This document shows positions 1-5,762 of a stretch of 5,762 bases of DNA, one piece after another. The stretch is from contig CAZFKZ010000072.1 in assembly GCA_964519035.1 (NCBI GenBank), positions 1-5,762 on the forward strand, given 5' to 3'. The DNA comes from CAJJBL01 sp964519035. GTDB lineage: Bacteria > Pseudomonadota > Alphaproteobacteria > Puniceispirillales > Marisalimonadaceae. The stretch's first letter is position 1. Each line of letters opens with the position of its first letter. Below the pieces are notes generated by a model. That model saw only the letters and a list, made by a program, of their open reading frames with translations, was not told the DNA's origin and made no database searches. A program made the position numbers and the translations under genes.

Positions 1-1553
1 TCCCACTCTATTGTACCAGGAGGTTTTGAAGTTATATCATATGTTACTCGATTAACTCCGATTACATTATTTATAATTTGTGCAGCCGTATCACTTAAAA
101 AGTCATGATCGAATGGATAGTAATCTGCAGTCATTCCATCTATAGAAGTAACTGCTCTTAATGAACAAGCATAGTCGTAAGTTCTAGAATCCCCCATAAC
201 TCCAACTGTCTTAACAGGAAGTATTACAGCAAAAGCCTGCCATATTTCATCATAAAGTTTGTATTTTTTAATTTGATCTATAAATATAGAGTCAATTTTC
301 CTTAAAATATTCAATTTTTCATTTGTTATTTCACCAGGACATCTTATTGCTAATCCTGGTCCAGGAAAAGGATGTCTTTTAATAAAATTTTCAGGGATTC
401 CAAGTTCTTTGCCTAAAACTCTTACTTCGTCTTTAAATAACTCTCTTAAGGGTTCAATAAGTTTCATATTCATTTTTTTTGGAAGCCCTCCTACATTATG
501 ATGAGATTTGATGGTAACAGATGGTCCTCCAGAAAAACTGACGCTTTCTATAACATCAGGATATAAAGTACCCTGCGCAAGAAAATGTACTTTGCCAAGC
601 TCTAATGCATATTTCTGAAAAACATCTATGAATAACTTTCCAATTATTTTACGTTTTTGTTCTGGATCTGATACCCCTTTTAAATTTGAAAGAAATAGGT
701 TTTGTTCTTTAAGAGCTATTAAATTTATTTTAAAATACTCAGTATATAATCTGATAACCTCTTCACTTTCGTTAGCACGCATTAACCCATTATCAACATA
801 AACACACGTTAATTGATCTCCAATTGCTTGATGAATAAGTATAGCTGTAACTGAACTATCCACACCCCCAGATAATGCGCAAATTACTTTTTCACCTCCT
901 ACAATTGCTCTAATTTTAGATATTGCTTGTTCACGATACTCTTTCATATTCCAGTTAAATGTAACATTAGCTATTTTTAAGAAGTTTTTTAATAAAGTTA
1001 GACCATTAGGCGTATGGACAACTTCGGGATGAAACTGAACTCCATAAAAATGTTTGTCTATGTTAGCAATAATTGCAAATGGTGCATTTTCTGATTTAGC
1101 TAATACTTTAAAGTCATCTGGTATTTTAGAGACATGGTCTCCATGAGACATCCAAACTTGTTCTATATTATCATTGAGAAACCATCCGTTTAAAAAATCT
1201 GTTTTTTCATTTACCTTATTTACCATAGATTTACCAAATTCTGAGGTACCTCTTCCGGACAAAATTTCTCCTCCTAACATTTTCATCATAATTTGCTGAC
1301 CGTAACATATACCCAAAATAGGAATACCAATATCAAATATCTTTTTAGGTGGCTTTGGTGCATTATCATCTAATACACTAGCTGGCCCTCCAGATAAAAT
1401 TATTGCTTTAGGTTCAAGTTGTTTGATTAAATCGTTACTAACATTTTGAAAAGGTTGAATTTCACAATAAACTTTAAGTTCTCTTAAACGTCTTGCTATC
1501 AATTGGGTTACTTGGCTTCCAAAATCTATAATTAAAACTACATCATATTTCAT
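1..1553 (-). CDS. guaA: GMP synthase (glutamine-hydrolysing), 3' end cut by the window edge
   Basis: GuaA makes GMP from XMP, ATP and glutamine in the cytoplasm, the last step of guanine nucleotide synthesis. I translated 517 residues from an ATG at 1551-1553 down to 'PPGTIEW'; the next codon begins GA, which fits the family's terminal Glu, so only one base and the stop are missing. An in-frame stop at 1569-1571 and no other ATG between fix the start. The N-terminal class I glutamine amidotransferase domain (about 1-195) has 'GICYGQQ' with nucleophile Cys83, and 'FHPEV' with His175 and Glu177. The ATP pyrophosphatase domain has the P-loop 'SGGVDSS' at 228-234. The C-terminal dimerisation domain holds 'GVMGDSRTYDY' near 451-461. 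Length matches the family (about 520-525). The 'DYYPF' stretch is of alphaproteobacterial type. It lies 40 bases after rsmB with only a weak AGAAAG upstream, so it is probably cotranscribed with guaB and rsmB. Confidence 0.97.
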   Translation of the reverse strand, partial: MKYDVVLIIDFGSQVTQLIARRLRELKVYCEIQPFQNVSNDLIKQLEPKAIILSGGPASVLDDNAPKPPKKIFDIGIPILGICYGQQIMMKMLGGEILSGRGTSEFGKSMVNKVNEKTDFLNGWFLNDNIEQVWMSHGDHVSKIPDDFKVLAKSENAPFAIIANIDKHFYGVQFHPEVVHTPNGLTLLKNFLKIANVTFNWNMKEYREQAISKIRAIVGGEKVICALSGGVDSSVTAILIHQAIGDQLTCVYVDNGLMRANESEEVIRLYTEYFKINLIALKEQNLFLSNLKGVSDPEQKRKIIGKLFIDVFQKYALELGKVHFLAQGTLYPDVIESVSFSGGPSVTIKSHHNVGGLPKKMNMKLIEPLRELFKDEVRVLGKELGIPENFIKRHPFPGPGLAIRCPGEITNEKLNILRKIDSIFIDQIKKYKLYDEIWQAFAVILPVKTVGVMGDSRTYDYACSLRAVTSIDGMTADYYPFDHDFLSDTAAQIINNVIGVNRVTYDITSKPPGTIEW

Positions 1554-1593
1554 TAATTTACTTTCTAATCAAAATCTTTATCAGGCTTAATAT

Positions 1594-2925
1594 TTATCTC
1601 TTTCTTTGAAACATAGAAATAAAAAAACCATCTGTTTTATGAGTTGAAGGATTCAAAGTTATACTGTTACATTTATTATTTATAAAGGGATAGTTAAGTC
1701 CATTCATTAATAAAATTGAATCATTCCACATGTTTAAAAGATTTATTTCTGAAAAATCATTGTTATCTTGTTTAAATTTTTCTACTTGATCTAACCCCTC
1801 TTCTGGCAAAAAGGAACAAACCATATACGCAAGTTTTCCTCCAGGAGCAACCATCCTCAAACCTTTTTCTAAAAGTTCATATTGTGTTTTCACTAAATTA
1901 GCTAAATCATCCTCTGAAAACTTAAACCTCGAATCTGGACTTCGAGACCAAGTACCAATACCTGAACATGGAGCATCAATTAAGACGAGGTTAAATTTTT
2001 TTACCATTGGCCCAACTTGCCAATCTTTTGTTATTAATTTTCTTTCAATATTATGAATTCCAGCTTTTTTAAAACGAACAGCAGCATTCTCTAATTTTTT
2101 TTTATTGATATCTAATGCTAAAATTCTGCCTTTATTATTCATTTGTCCTGCCATTACTAGAGATTTTCCACCAGATCCACAACACAAATCAGCAATTGAC
2201 ATTCCTGGTTTAGCTCCTAATAGCAAAGAAGCTATCTGAGAAGCTTCTCCTTGAACTTCTATGTGACCAGATCTATATAATTTATGTCCTTCGATAGGAA
2301 ACCTTTTTAAAAACCTTATACCTTTTGGAGAATAACTAGTTAATTCCATATCTACCTTAGTATCTTTCAGTAATGATTTAATTTTTTTTCGATCTATCTG
2401 TTTTAAGTCATTTATCCTAATATCTAAGTGAGCTTCATTTTGAAGAGATAAAACGACATCTTTCCAACCATCAGGAAAACTTTTCTTTATACTTTTTAAT
2501 AAAAAATCAGGAAGTTCAAAATACACGTATTCAGGCATTTCATGATGATAAAATGTATCAATTTTTAAATAGTTTAGGAAATCTAAATCTCGTTCTTTAT
2601 ATGTCTTTAAATTTGAATATTTGACCAAAAATAAATTTTTAATCTCTAAAATATTATCTTTATATTTTTTATTTAAAAAAAATAATTCTAAAATGATTTC
2701 ATTTTCAAATGTAATTTCAATATTGATATTATTTAGATGCCATTTGATTTTATTTCTATGCTTTATTATATTCCAGATACTATTGGATACAAACTTTCTG
2801 TCTTGTGACCCCATATATTTTCTAGAACGAAAGTAACTATTAGTTATTTTACTTAAAACTTTTTTACTTTCATCATATAAATGTAAGACTTCTAATATTG
2901 ATTGAATTCTTTCTTGCTCTAACAT
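1594..2925 (-). CDS. rsmB: 16S rRNA (cytosine-C5) methyltransferase, RsmB/Sun family
   Basis: RsmB-family enzymes use S-adenosylmethionine to methylate a cytosine (C967 in E. coli) of 16S rRNA. The 443-residue protein has an N-terminal helical region (about 1-150) where RsmB proteins carry a NusB-like RNA-binding domain; only the 'YFRSRKYMGSQDR' block is recognisable. The catalytic domain follows: SAM motif 'DLCCGSGGK' at 246-254, acidic Asp272, 'DAPCSG' with Cys320, and 'VCSFLPEEG' with Cys370. In this family the second cysteine is the nucleophile and the first aids product release; their 50-residue spacing fits. The C-terminal 'TDGFFISMF' strand is also typical. The ATG overlaps the guaB stop by one base (TAATG), and no purine-rich ribosome binding site precedes it, so translation is probably coupled to guaB. 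Lys, Asn and Ile are very common, as expected at this base composition. Function is well supported; the exact target base is inferred from the family. Confidence 0.9.
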   Translation of the reverse strand: MLEQERIQSILEVLHLYDESKKVLSKITNSYFRSRKYMGSQDRKFVSNSIWNIIKHRNKIKWHLNNINIEITFENEIILELFFLNKKYKDNILEIKNLFLVKYSNLKTYKERDLDFLNYLKIDTFYHHEMPEYVYFELPDFLLKSIKKSFPDGWKDVVLSLQNEAHLDIRINDLKQIDRKKIKSLLKDTKVDMELTSYSPKGIRFLKRFPIEGHKLYRSGHIEVQGEASQIASLLLGAKPGMSIADLCCGSGGKSLVMAGQMNNKGRILALDINKKKLENAAVRFKKAGIHNIERKLITKDWQVGPMVKKFNLVLIDAPCSGIGTWSRSPDSRFKFSEDDLANLVKTQYELLEKGLRMVAPGGKLAYMVCSFLPEEGLDQVEKFKQDNNDFSEINLLNMWNDSILLMNGLNYPFINNKCNSITLNPSTHKTDGFFISMFQRKR

Positions 2926-4379
2926 TACGAAGGACGGTAGTTTGGTGCTTCTCTTGTAATAGTAACGTCATGAACATGGCTCTCACGAAGACCGGCATTA
3001 CTAATTTTTTTAAAAACACAATTACTTTGCATTTTTTTTATATTCTTATTACCTGTATAGCCCATCGCTGATTTTAAGCCGCCCACTAATTGATGAATAA
3101 CATTGGCAGATGGTCCTTTATAGGGAACCTGACCTTCTATACCTTCAGGAACAAGTTTTAAAGTTTCTATTTCAGCCTGAAAGTACCTATCAGCAGAACC
3201 TCTTGCCATTGCTCCCAAAGAACCCATTCCTCTATATGATTTATAAGACCTGCCTTGAAACAGAAATACTTCCCCAGGTGTTTCATCTGTTCCAGCTAGT
3301 AATGATCCAACCATAACTGCACTTCCTCCAGCAGCAATTGCTTTTGCGATATCACCTGAATACTTAATGCCCCCGTCAGCTATAATTGGCACTGACTCTT
3401 TCTTGGCTACTTTTGCACAATCAATAATTGCTGATAGTTGAGGAACACCGACACCTGCTATCATTCTAGTAGTACAGATTGAACCAGGTCCAATACCAAC
3501 TTTGACTCCACTTGCTCCAGAGTCTATTAAAGCTTTAGTTGCGTCGCCTGTAGCAACATTTCCTCCAATAATATTAATTGAACTTGATAAATTAGATATT
3601 TTTTTAACCACGTCTAAAACCATTTGACTATGTCCATGTGCAGTATCTACAACGAGAATGTCAACACCTGCATCTATTAACGCTTCAGCTCTCTCTATTC
3701 CATCTTTACCAACACCAGTCGCTGCTGCAACACGCAACCTTCCTTGTTCATCTTTGGACGATTCAGGGTGATTTTGAGCTTTTTCCATATCTTTTACAGT
3801 TATTAAACCTACACAATAGTTTTCGTCGTCAATTACTACGAGTTTTTCAATCCGATGAGTATGAAGAAGTCTTCTTGCATCTTCTGGACTAACATTTTCT
3901 TTTACTGTAATTACATTTCTGGTCATCAAGGCAGACACAGATTGATTGTAATCGCTTGCAAATCTTACATCTCTATTAGTCAGTATTCCAACTAGCTTAT
4001 TTTTGTTTCCTTCTACAACAGGAATTCCACTAATTTTATATTTCTCCATCAAAGCAAAAGCATCACCTAGAGTTTGATTTGGTTTAATTGTCACGGGATT
4101 AACAACCATTCCAGCTTCAAATTTTTTGACTTTTTTTACTTCAGCAGATTGATCTTTTATAGAAAAATTTTTATGCAAGACTCCAATCCCCCCAAGTTGT
4201 GCCATGGTAATAGCTAATCTATGCTCGGTAACTGTATCCATAGCCGCTGACAAAAGTGGAATATTTAAACTAATATTTTTTGTAATATATGTATTAACAC
4301 ATGCGTCTGCGGGTCCAAATAAACTGTGCGCAGGTTGCAATAGCACATCGTCAAATGTGTAAGCTTCATCAATAATCAT
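2925..4379 (-). CDS. guaB: Inosine-5'-monophosphate dehydrogenase
   Basis: GuaB oxidises IMP to XMP with NAD+, the committed and often rate-limiting step towards GMP. The 484-residue product is full length for bacterial IMPDH. It opens with the family signature 'YTFDDVLLQPAHS' (residues 7-19), which supports this ATG. The TIM-barrel is interrupted by a CBS-domain pair at about 92-205, a regulatory module that binds purine nucleotides in characterised IMPDHs. Visible active-site elements are 'VVDTAHGHS' with Asp245 for NAD, the loop 'GIGPGSICTTR' with nucleophile Cys302, 'IADGG' with Asp335 for the IMP ribose, and the mobile flap 'MARGSADRYFQ' with the Arg398-Tyr399 pair that activates water. 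The end 'RESHVHDV...REAPNYR' is typical. The gene begins after a 100-base gap and is probably the first of the guaB-rsmB-guaA unit. A weak GGA lies 9 bases before the ATG, beside a predicted stem. Confidence 0.98.
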   Translation of the reverse strand: MIIDEAYTFDDVLLQPAHSLFGPADACVNTYITKNISLNIPLLSAAMDTVTEHRLAITMAQLGGIGVLHKNFSIKDQSAEVKKVKKFEAGMVVNPVTIKPNQTLGDAFALMEKYKISGIPVVEGNKNKLVGILTNRDVRFASDYNQSVSALMTRNVITVKENVSPEDARRLLHTHRIEKLVVIDDENYCVGLITVKDMEKAQNHPESSKDEQGRLRVAAATGVGKDGIERAEALIDAGVDILVVDTAHGHSQMVLDVVKKISNLSSSINIIGGNVATGDATKALIDSGASGVKVGIGPGSICTTRMIAGVGVPQLSAIIDCAKVAKKESVPIIADGGIKYSGDIAKAIAAGGSAVMVGSLLAGTDETPGEVFLFQGRSYKSYRGMGSLGAMARGSADRYFQAEIETLKLVPEGIEGQVPYKGPSANVIHQLVGGLKSAMGYTGNKNIKKMQSNCVFKKISNAGLRESHVHDVTITREAPNYRPS

Positions 4380-4390
4380 AATATTTTGTC

Positions 4391-4434
4391 CAACGCTAAA
4401 AGGTTAAGCTATGATCATAAAATCAAAAGCGTTG
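4391..4434 (-). promoter_or_regulatory. Possible stem-loop in the guaB 5' leader
   Basis: CAACGCT (4391-4397) and AGCGTTG (4428-4434) are perfect 7-base inverted repeats separated by 30 bases. In the guaB transcript the second arm ends at the first G of the only Shine-Dalgarno-like GGA (4389-4391), 9 bases before the ATG. If the stem forms it would partly mask ribosome entry. The loop contains the 10-base palindrome TATGATCATA. There is no T-run directly after the 3' arm, so it does not look like an intrinsic terminator. I recognise no known riboswitch. A regulatory role is inference from position alone. Confidence 0.3.
4410..4419. repeat. Perfect 10-base palindrome TATGATCATA upstream of guaB
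   Basis: TATGATCATA reads the same on both strands and lies about 30 bases upstream of the guaB ATG, downstream of the proposed promoter. A dyad in this place could be an operator for a dimeric repressor. It does not resemble the PurR operator I know from E. coli. Short A/T-rich palindromes also arise by chance at this base composition, so this is only a candidate site. Confidence 0.25.
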
Positions 4435-4441
4435 CTAATTA

Positions 4442-4469
4442 GATATATATAATTATTAGAAAGTTGCAA
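4442..4469 (-). promoter_or_regulatory. Candidate sigma70-type promoter for guaB-rsmB-guaA
   Basis: On the minus strand TTGCAA (4464-4469, four of six matches to TTGACA) is followed after 16 bases by TATATC (4442-4447, four of six matches to TATAAT). It sits in the only gap of about 100 bases in the window and would give a leader of roughly 55-60 bases for guaB. The stretch is very A/T-rich, where such matches occur easily, so the position of the -10 box in particular is uncertain. Confidence 0.35.
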
Positions 4470-4479
4470 AGATAATTTT

Positions 4480-5184
4480 TTAAATTTTTAACCCTTTAAA
4501 ACCTAGAGCTATTACATAACCTTCAACAGATTCTTTCCTGCTTGCATCAGGTTTAATATGGCTTACTTTAGTAAAATGTTTTCGCATTAATGACAAAACT
4601 TCAATTTCAGCACCACCTTTAAAACATTTTGCTAAAAAAACACCATTTTCCTGTAAAGTTTCAAGAGCAAAATCTAAAGCTATTTCTACAAGATGTGTAG
4701 TTCTAATATGATCAGTTTGTCTATGCCCTGTTGTGTTAGCGGCCATATCTGAAACAACAATGTTGGGTTTACACCCTAAAATCTTAATTAAATCTTTTCC
4801 AGTATTTCGATTAATTATATCCCCTATAATAGACTTACAACCTGGGATATCATCAGTTGGAAGCAAATCTACACCAACCACTTTCTCACTACCATTTTTG
4901 GAACCAACTTTTTGTGAAGCTATTTGAAGCCATCCTCCAGGAGCACAACCTAGGTCAATTACAGCTAAGCCAGGTAAAAGAAAATTATATTTATCATTTA
5001 TTTGGAGAAGCTTAAATGCCGCTCTAGATTTATAACCTCTTTTTTGAGTTTCCAAGACATAAGGATCGTTTAGTTGTCGTCCAATCCACCTCGTACTTGA
5101 TGATTTTCTAGTTTTATCTTTTTTTGGTTTTTGTGATATACCTCTTGAGCTCCCAAATGAGCCTGGTTTATTTTCATCACTCAT
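4480..5184 (-). CDS. rlmE: 23S rRNA (uridine-2'-O)-methyltransferase RlmE (RrmJ/FtsJ family)
   Basis: RlmE transfers a methyl group from SAM to the 2'-O of U2552 (E. coli numbering) in the A-loop of 23S rRNA, a late step of large-subunit assembly. I take the ATG at 5182-5184 (234 residues). An in-frame TTG at 5197-5199 would add five residues, but it has no ribosome binding site and lies deeper inside hisI. The K-D-K-E catalytic set is visible as Lys58 ('RAAFKL'), Asp146 ('VVSDMAAN'), Lys186 ('FLAKCF') and Glu221 ('SVEGYVIA'). The SAM loop is 'DLGCAPGGW' at 77-85. The first 30 residues form a Lys/Arg/Ser-rich, probably disordered tail that leads into 'SSTRWIGRQLNDPYV'; this makes the protein longer than E. 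coli RlmE (209 residues) and is usual in alphaproteobacteria. The ATG overlaps the hisI end in ATGAGTGA (8 bases), which suggests coupled translation. Confidence 0.95.
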   Translation of the reverse strand: MSDENKPGSFGSSRGISQKPKKDKTRKSSSTRWIGRQLNDPYVLETQKRGYKSRAAFKLLQINDKYNFLLPGLAVIDLGCAPGGWLQIASQKVGSKNGSEKVVGVDLLPTDDIPGCKSIIGDIINRNTGKDLIKILGCKPNIVVSDMAANTTGHRQTDHIRTTHLVEIALDFALETLQENGVFLAKCFKGGAEIEVLSLMRKHFTKVSHIKPDASRKESVEGYVIALGFKGLKI

Positions 5185-5545
5185 TTTGAACACTGTCAAT
5201 TGCTTTAAAAAAACAACTTTGACTTCCTGTATGGCAAGCTACTCCAGTTTGTTCAATAATTGCTAAAAAGGTATCGTTATCACAATCTAAACGTAATTCT
5301 AAAAGTTTTTGAAAATGACCACTACTTTCACCTTTTTTCCATAACTTTGATCTTGAACGTGAATAATAAAACATATATTTACTTGATAATGTTTTTTCTA
5401 AAGCATCCTTATTCATCCAAGCCATCATCAATACTTTACCAGTATTTGCACATTGTGAAATTACCGGTATCAAGCCATCTTTATTAAACTTAACATCTGA
5501 CAAAGTAAAACTAGCAGAATTTTGAATGAGGTATTTATTTAACAA
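5177..5545 (-). CDS. hisI: Phosphoribosyl-AMP cyclohydrolase (stand-alone HisI)
   Basis: HisI opens the purine ring of phosphoribosyl-AMP, the third step of histidine biosynthesis. The 122-residue protein is a monofunctional cyclohydrolase with no fused HisE pyrophosphohydrolase domain, unlike E. coli HisIE. It shows 'GLIPVISQ' and 'TGKVLMMAWMN' (24-45), 'WKKGESSGH' (69-77), the metal site 'DCDND' at 87-91 (Asp87, Cys88, Asp89, Asp91), and 'ACHTGSQSCF' with Cys104 and Cys111, so the Zn-binding cysteines and Mg-binding aspartates are all present. No in-frame ATG precedes this block. A TTG at 5543-5545 is the likely start, with AAAAGG seven bases upstream. The ATG at 5548-5550 is in another frame and stops after three codons. 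The gene starts four bases after the stop of the upstream RND transporter gene and overlaps rlmE, so it probably belongs to that transcript. No other his gene is in the window. Confidence 0.94.
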   Translation of the reverse strand: MLNKYLIQNSASFTLSDVKFNKDGLIPVISQCANTGKVLMMAWMNKDALEKTLSSKYMFYYSRSRSKLWKKGESSGHFQKLLELRLDCDNDTFLAIIEQTGVACHTGSQSCFFKAIDSVQNE

Positions 5546-5549
5546 AACA

Positions 5550-5762
5550 TTACCTTTTAACTTTTTTAATTAAATTTGACATATCATTACTTATACCCAT
5601 CATAGCTGGAACTATTACAAGAACAAGTAATGCAGTTACACCTAAACCAAAAACAATAGTTGCTGCCATTGGTATCAAAAATTGAGCTTGCAATGATTTT
5701 TCAAACATGAGTGCTGACAACCCACCAATTGTGGTAAGTGAAGTTAATAAAACAGGCCTAAA
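5550..5762 (-). CDS. RND-family (AcrB/HAE1-type) efflux transporter, C-terminal 70 residues only
   Basis: Reading in from the window's right edge, one frame gives 70 residues ending in a TAA at 5550-5552. The fragment opens with 'FRPVLLTSLTTIGGLSALMF', continues 'EKSLQAQFLIPMAATIVFGL', and ends in a basic tail 'NLIKKVKR'. This matches the last two transmembrane helices of proton-driven RND pumps of the inner membrane, whose consensus here runs R-P-I/V-L-x-T-S-x-T-T, then a Ser/Ala-Gln-Phe-L-x-P-M-A stretch and a final V-P-A. Such proteins are about 1000 residues and work with a periplasmic adaptor and an outer membrane channel; none of these is in view. Substrate cannot be told from this fragment. 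The stop lies four bases before the hisI start, so the two are probably cotranscribed. A more distant MMPL-type relative is possible but fits less well. Confidence 0.85.
   Translation of the reverse strand, partial: FRPVLLTSLTTIGGLSALMFEKSLQAQFLIPMAATIVFGLGVTALLVLVIVPAMMGISNDMSNLIKKVKR
5553..5558 (-). promoter_or_regulatory. Ribosome binding site that decides the hisI start
   Basis: AAAAGG on the minus strand lies within the last codons of the RND transporter gene. Its AGG (5553-5555) is seven bases from the TTG at 5545, an ideal spacing. It is only two bases from the out-of-frame ATG at 5548-5550, too close for normal use. This favours TTG as the hisI start. Confidence 0.55.

Noticed and set aside
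1554..1593. rsmB-guaA gap, examined for a terminator or separate promoter
   Set aside because: No stem followed by T's and no paired -35/-10 boxes are visible; read-through from rsmB is simpler.
2621..2836. Plus-strand open frame of 71 residues, rich in Phe, Leu and Ile
   Set aside because: It lies antisense within rsmB, in the A/T-rich N-terminal part; its hydrophobic look comes from reversed Lys/Asn codons. No motif or ribosome binding site supports it.
3110..3892. Two plus-strand open frames (3110-3316 and 3638-3892)
   Set aside because: Both are antisense to the well-conserved guaB and have low-complexity Leu/Gln-rich translations with no family resemblance.
4435..4459. CTAAT ... ATTAG inverted repeat after rlmE, considered as a terminator
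   Set aside because: The stem is five A/T-rich pairs with no following T run on the minus strand, too weak for an intrinsic terminator.
1837..4944. Identical 12-base TCCTCCAGGAGC at 1837-1848 and 4933-4944, containing CTCC-A-GGAG
   Set aside because: Both copies encode Ala-Pro-Gly-Gly in methyltransferases (RsmB 'VAPGGK', RlmE 'CAPGGW'); the match reflects the same short peptide and codon choice, not a repeat element.
4733..5487. Plus-strand open frames at 4733-4927 and 5260-5487
   Set aside because: They are shadows of rlmE and hisI, whose catalytic motifs are intact in the other strand.

Overview
The window is about two thirds A/T by eye and carries six genes, all on the minus strand, with almost no non-coding space. 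Protein signatures point to a low-GC alphaproteobacterium, plausibly a marine, streamlined lineage such as SAR11 or HIMB59-like bacteria. The clues are a GuaA C-terminus with 'DYYPF' and 'VTYDITSKPPGTIEW', an RlmE with a basic tail and 'SSTRWIGRQLNDPYV', a HisI not fused to HisE, an RsmB with an N-terminal 'YFRSRKYMGSQDR' block, and the order guaB-rsmB-guaA. The lineage is inferred from remembered family patterns, not from a search.

In transcription order (right to left): the C-terminal 70 residues of an AcrB/HAE1-type RND efflux transporter (5550-5762); hisI, phosphoribosyl-AMP cyclohydrolase (5177-5545, probable TTG start); rlmE, 23S rRNA 2'-O-methyltransferase (4480-5184, overlapping hisI by 8 bases); a 100-base gap with a possible promoter and a stem-loop next to the guaB ribosome binding site; guaB, IMP dehydrogenase (2925-4379); rsmB, 16S rRNA m5C methyltransferase (1594-2925, overlapping guaB by one base in TAATG); a 40-base gap; and guaA, GMP synthase (1-1553), which lacks only the last base of its final Glu codon and the stop.

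The left half is a GMP-synthesis unit: GuaB makes XMP from IMP and GuaA aminates it to GMP, with an rRNA methyltransferase inserted between them. The right half joins a transporter, one histidine-pathway enzyme and a second rRNA methyltransferase. The shared theme is purine supply and ribosome maturation. The histidine pathway also returns AICAR to the purine pool, which can feed IMP to GuaB. All catalytic residues I could check are present. I see no RNA genes, mobile elements, CRISPR arrays or phage genes. This is ordinary core genome: I found no credible sign of a new biological system, and the findings below are modest.
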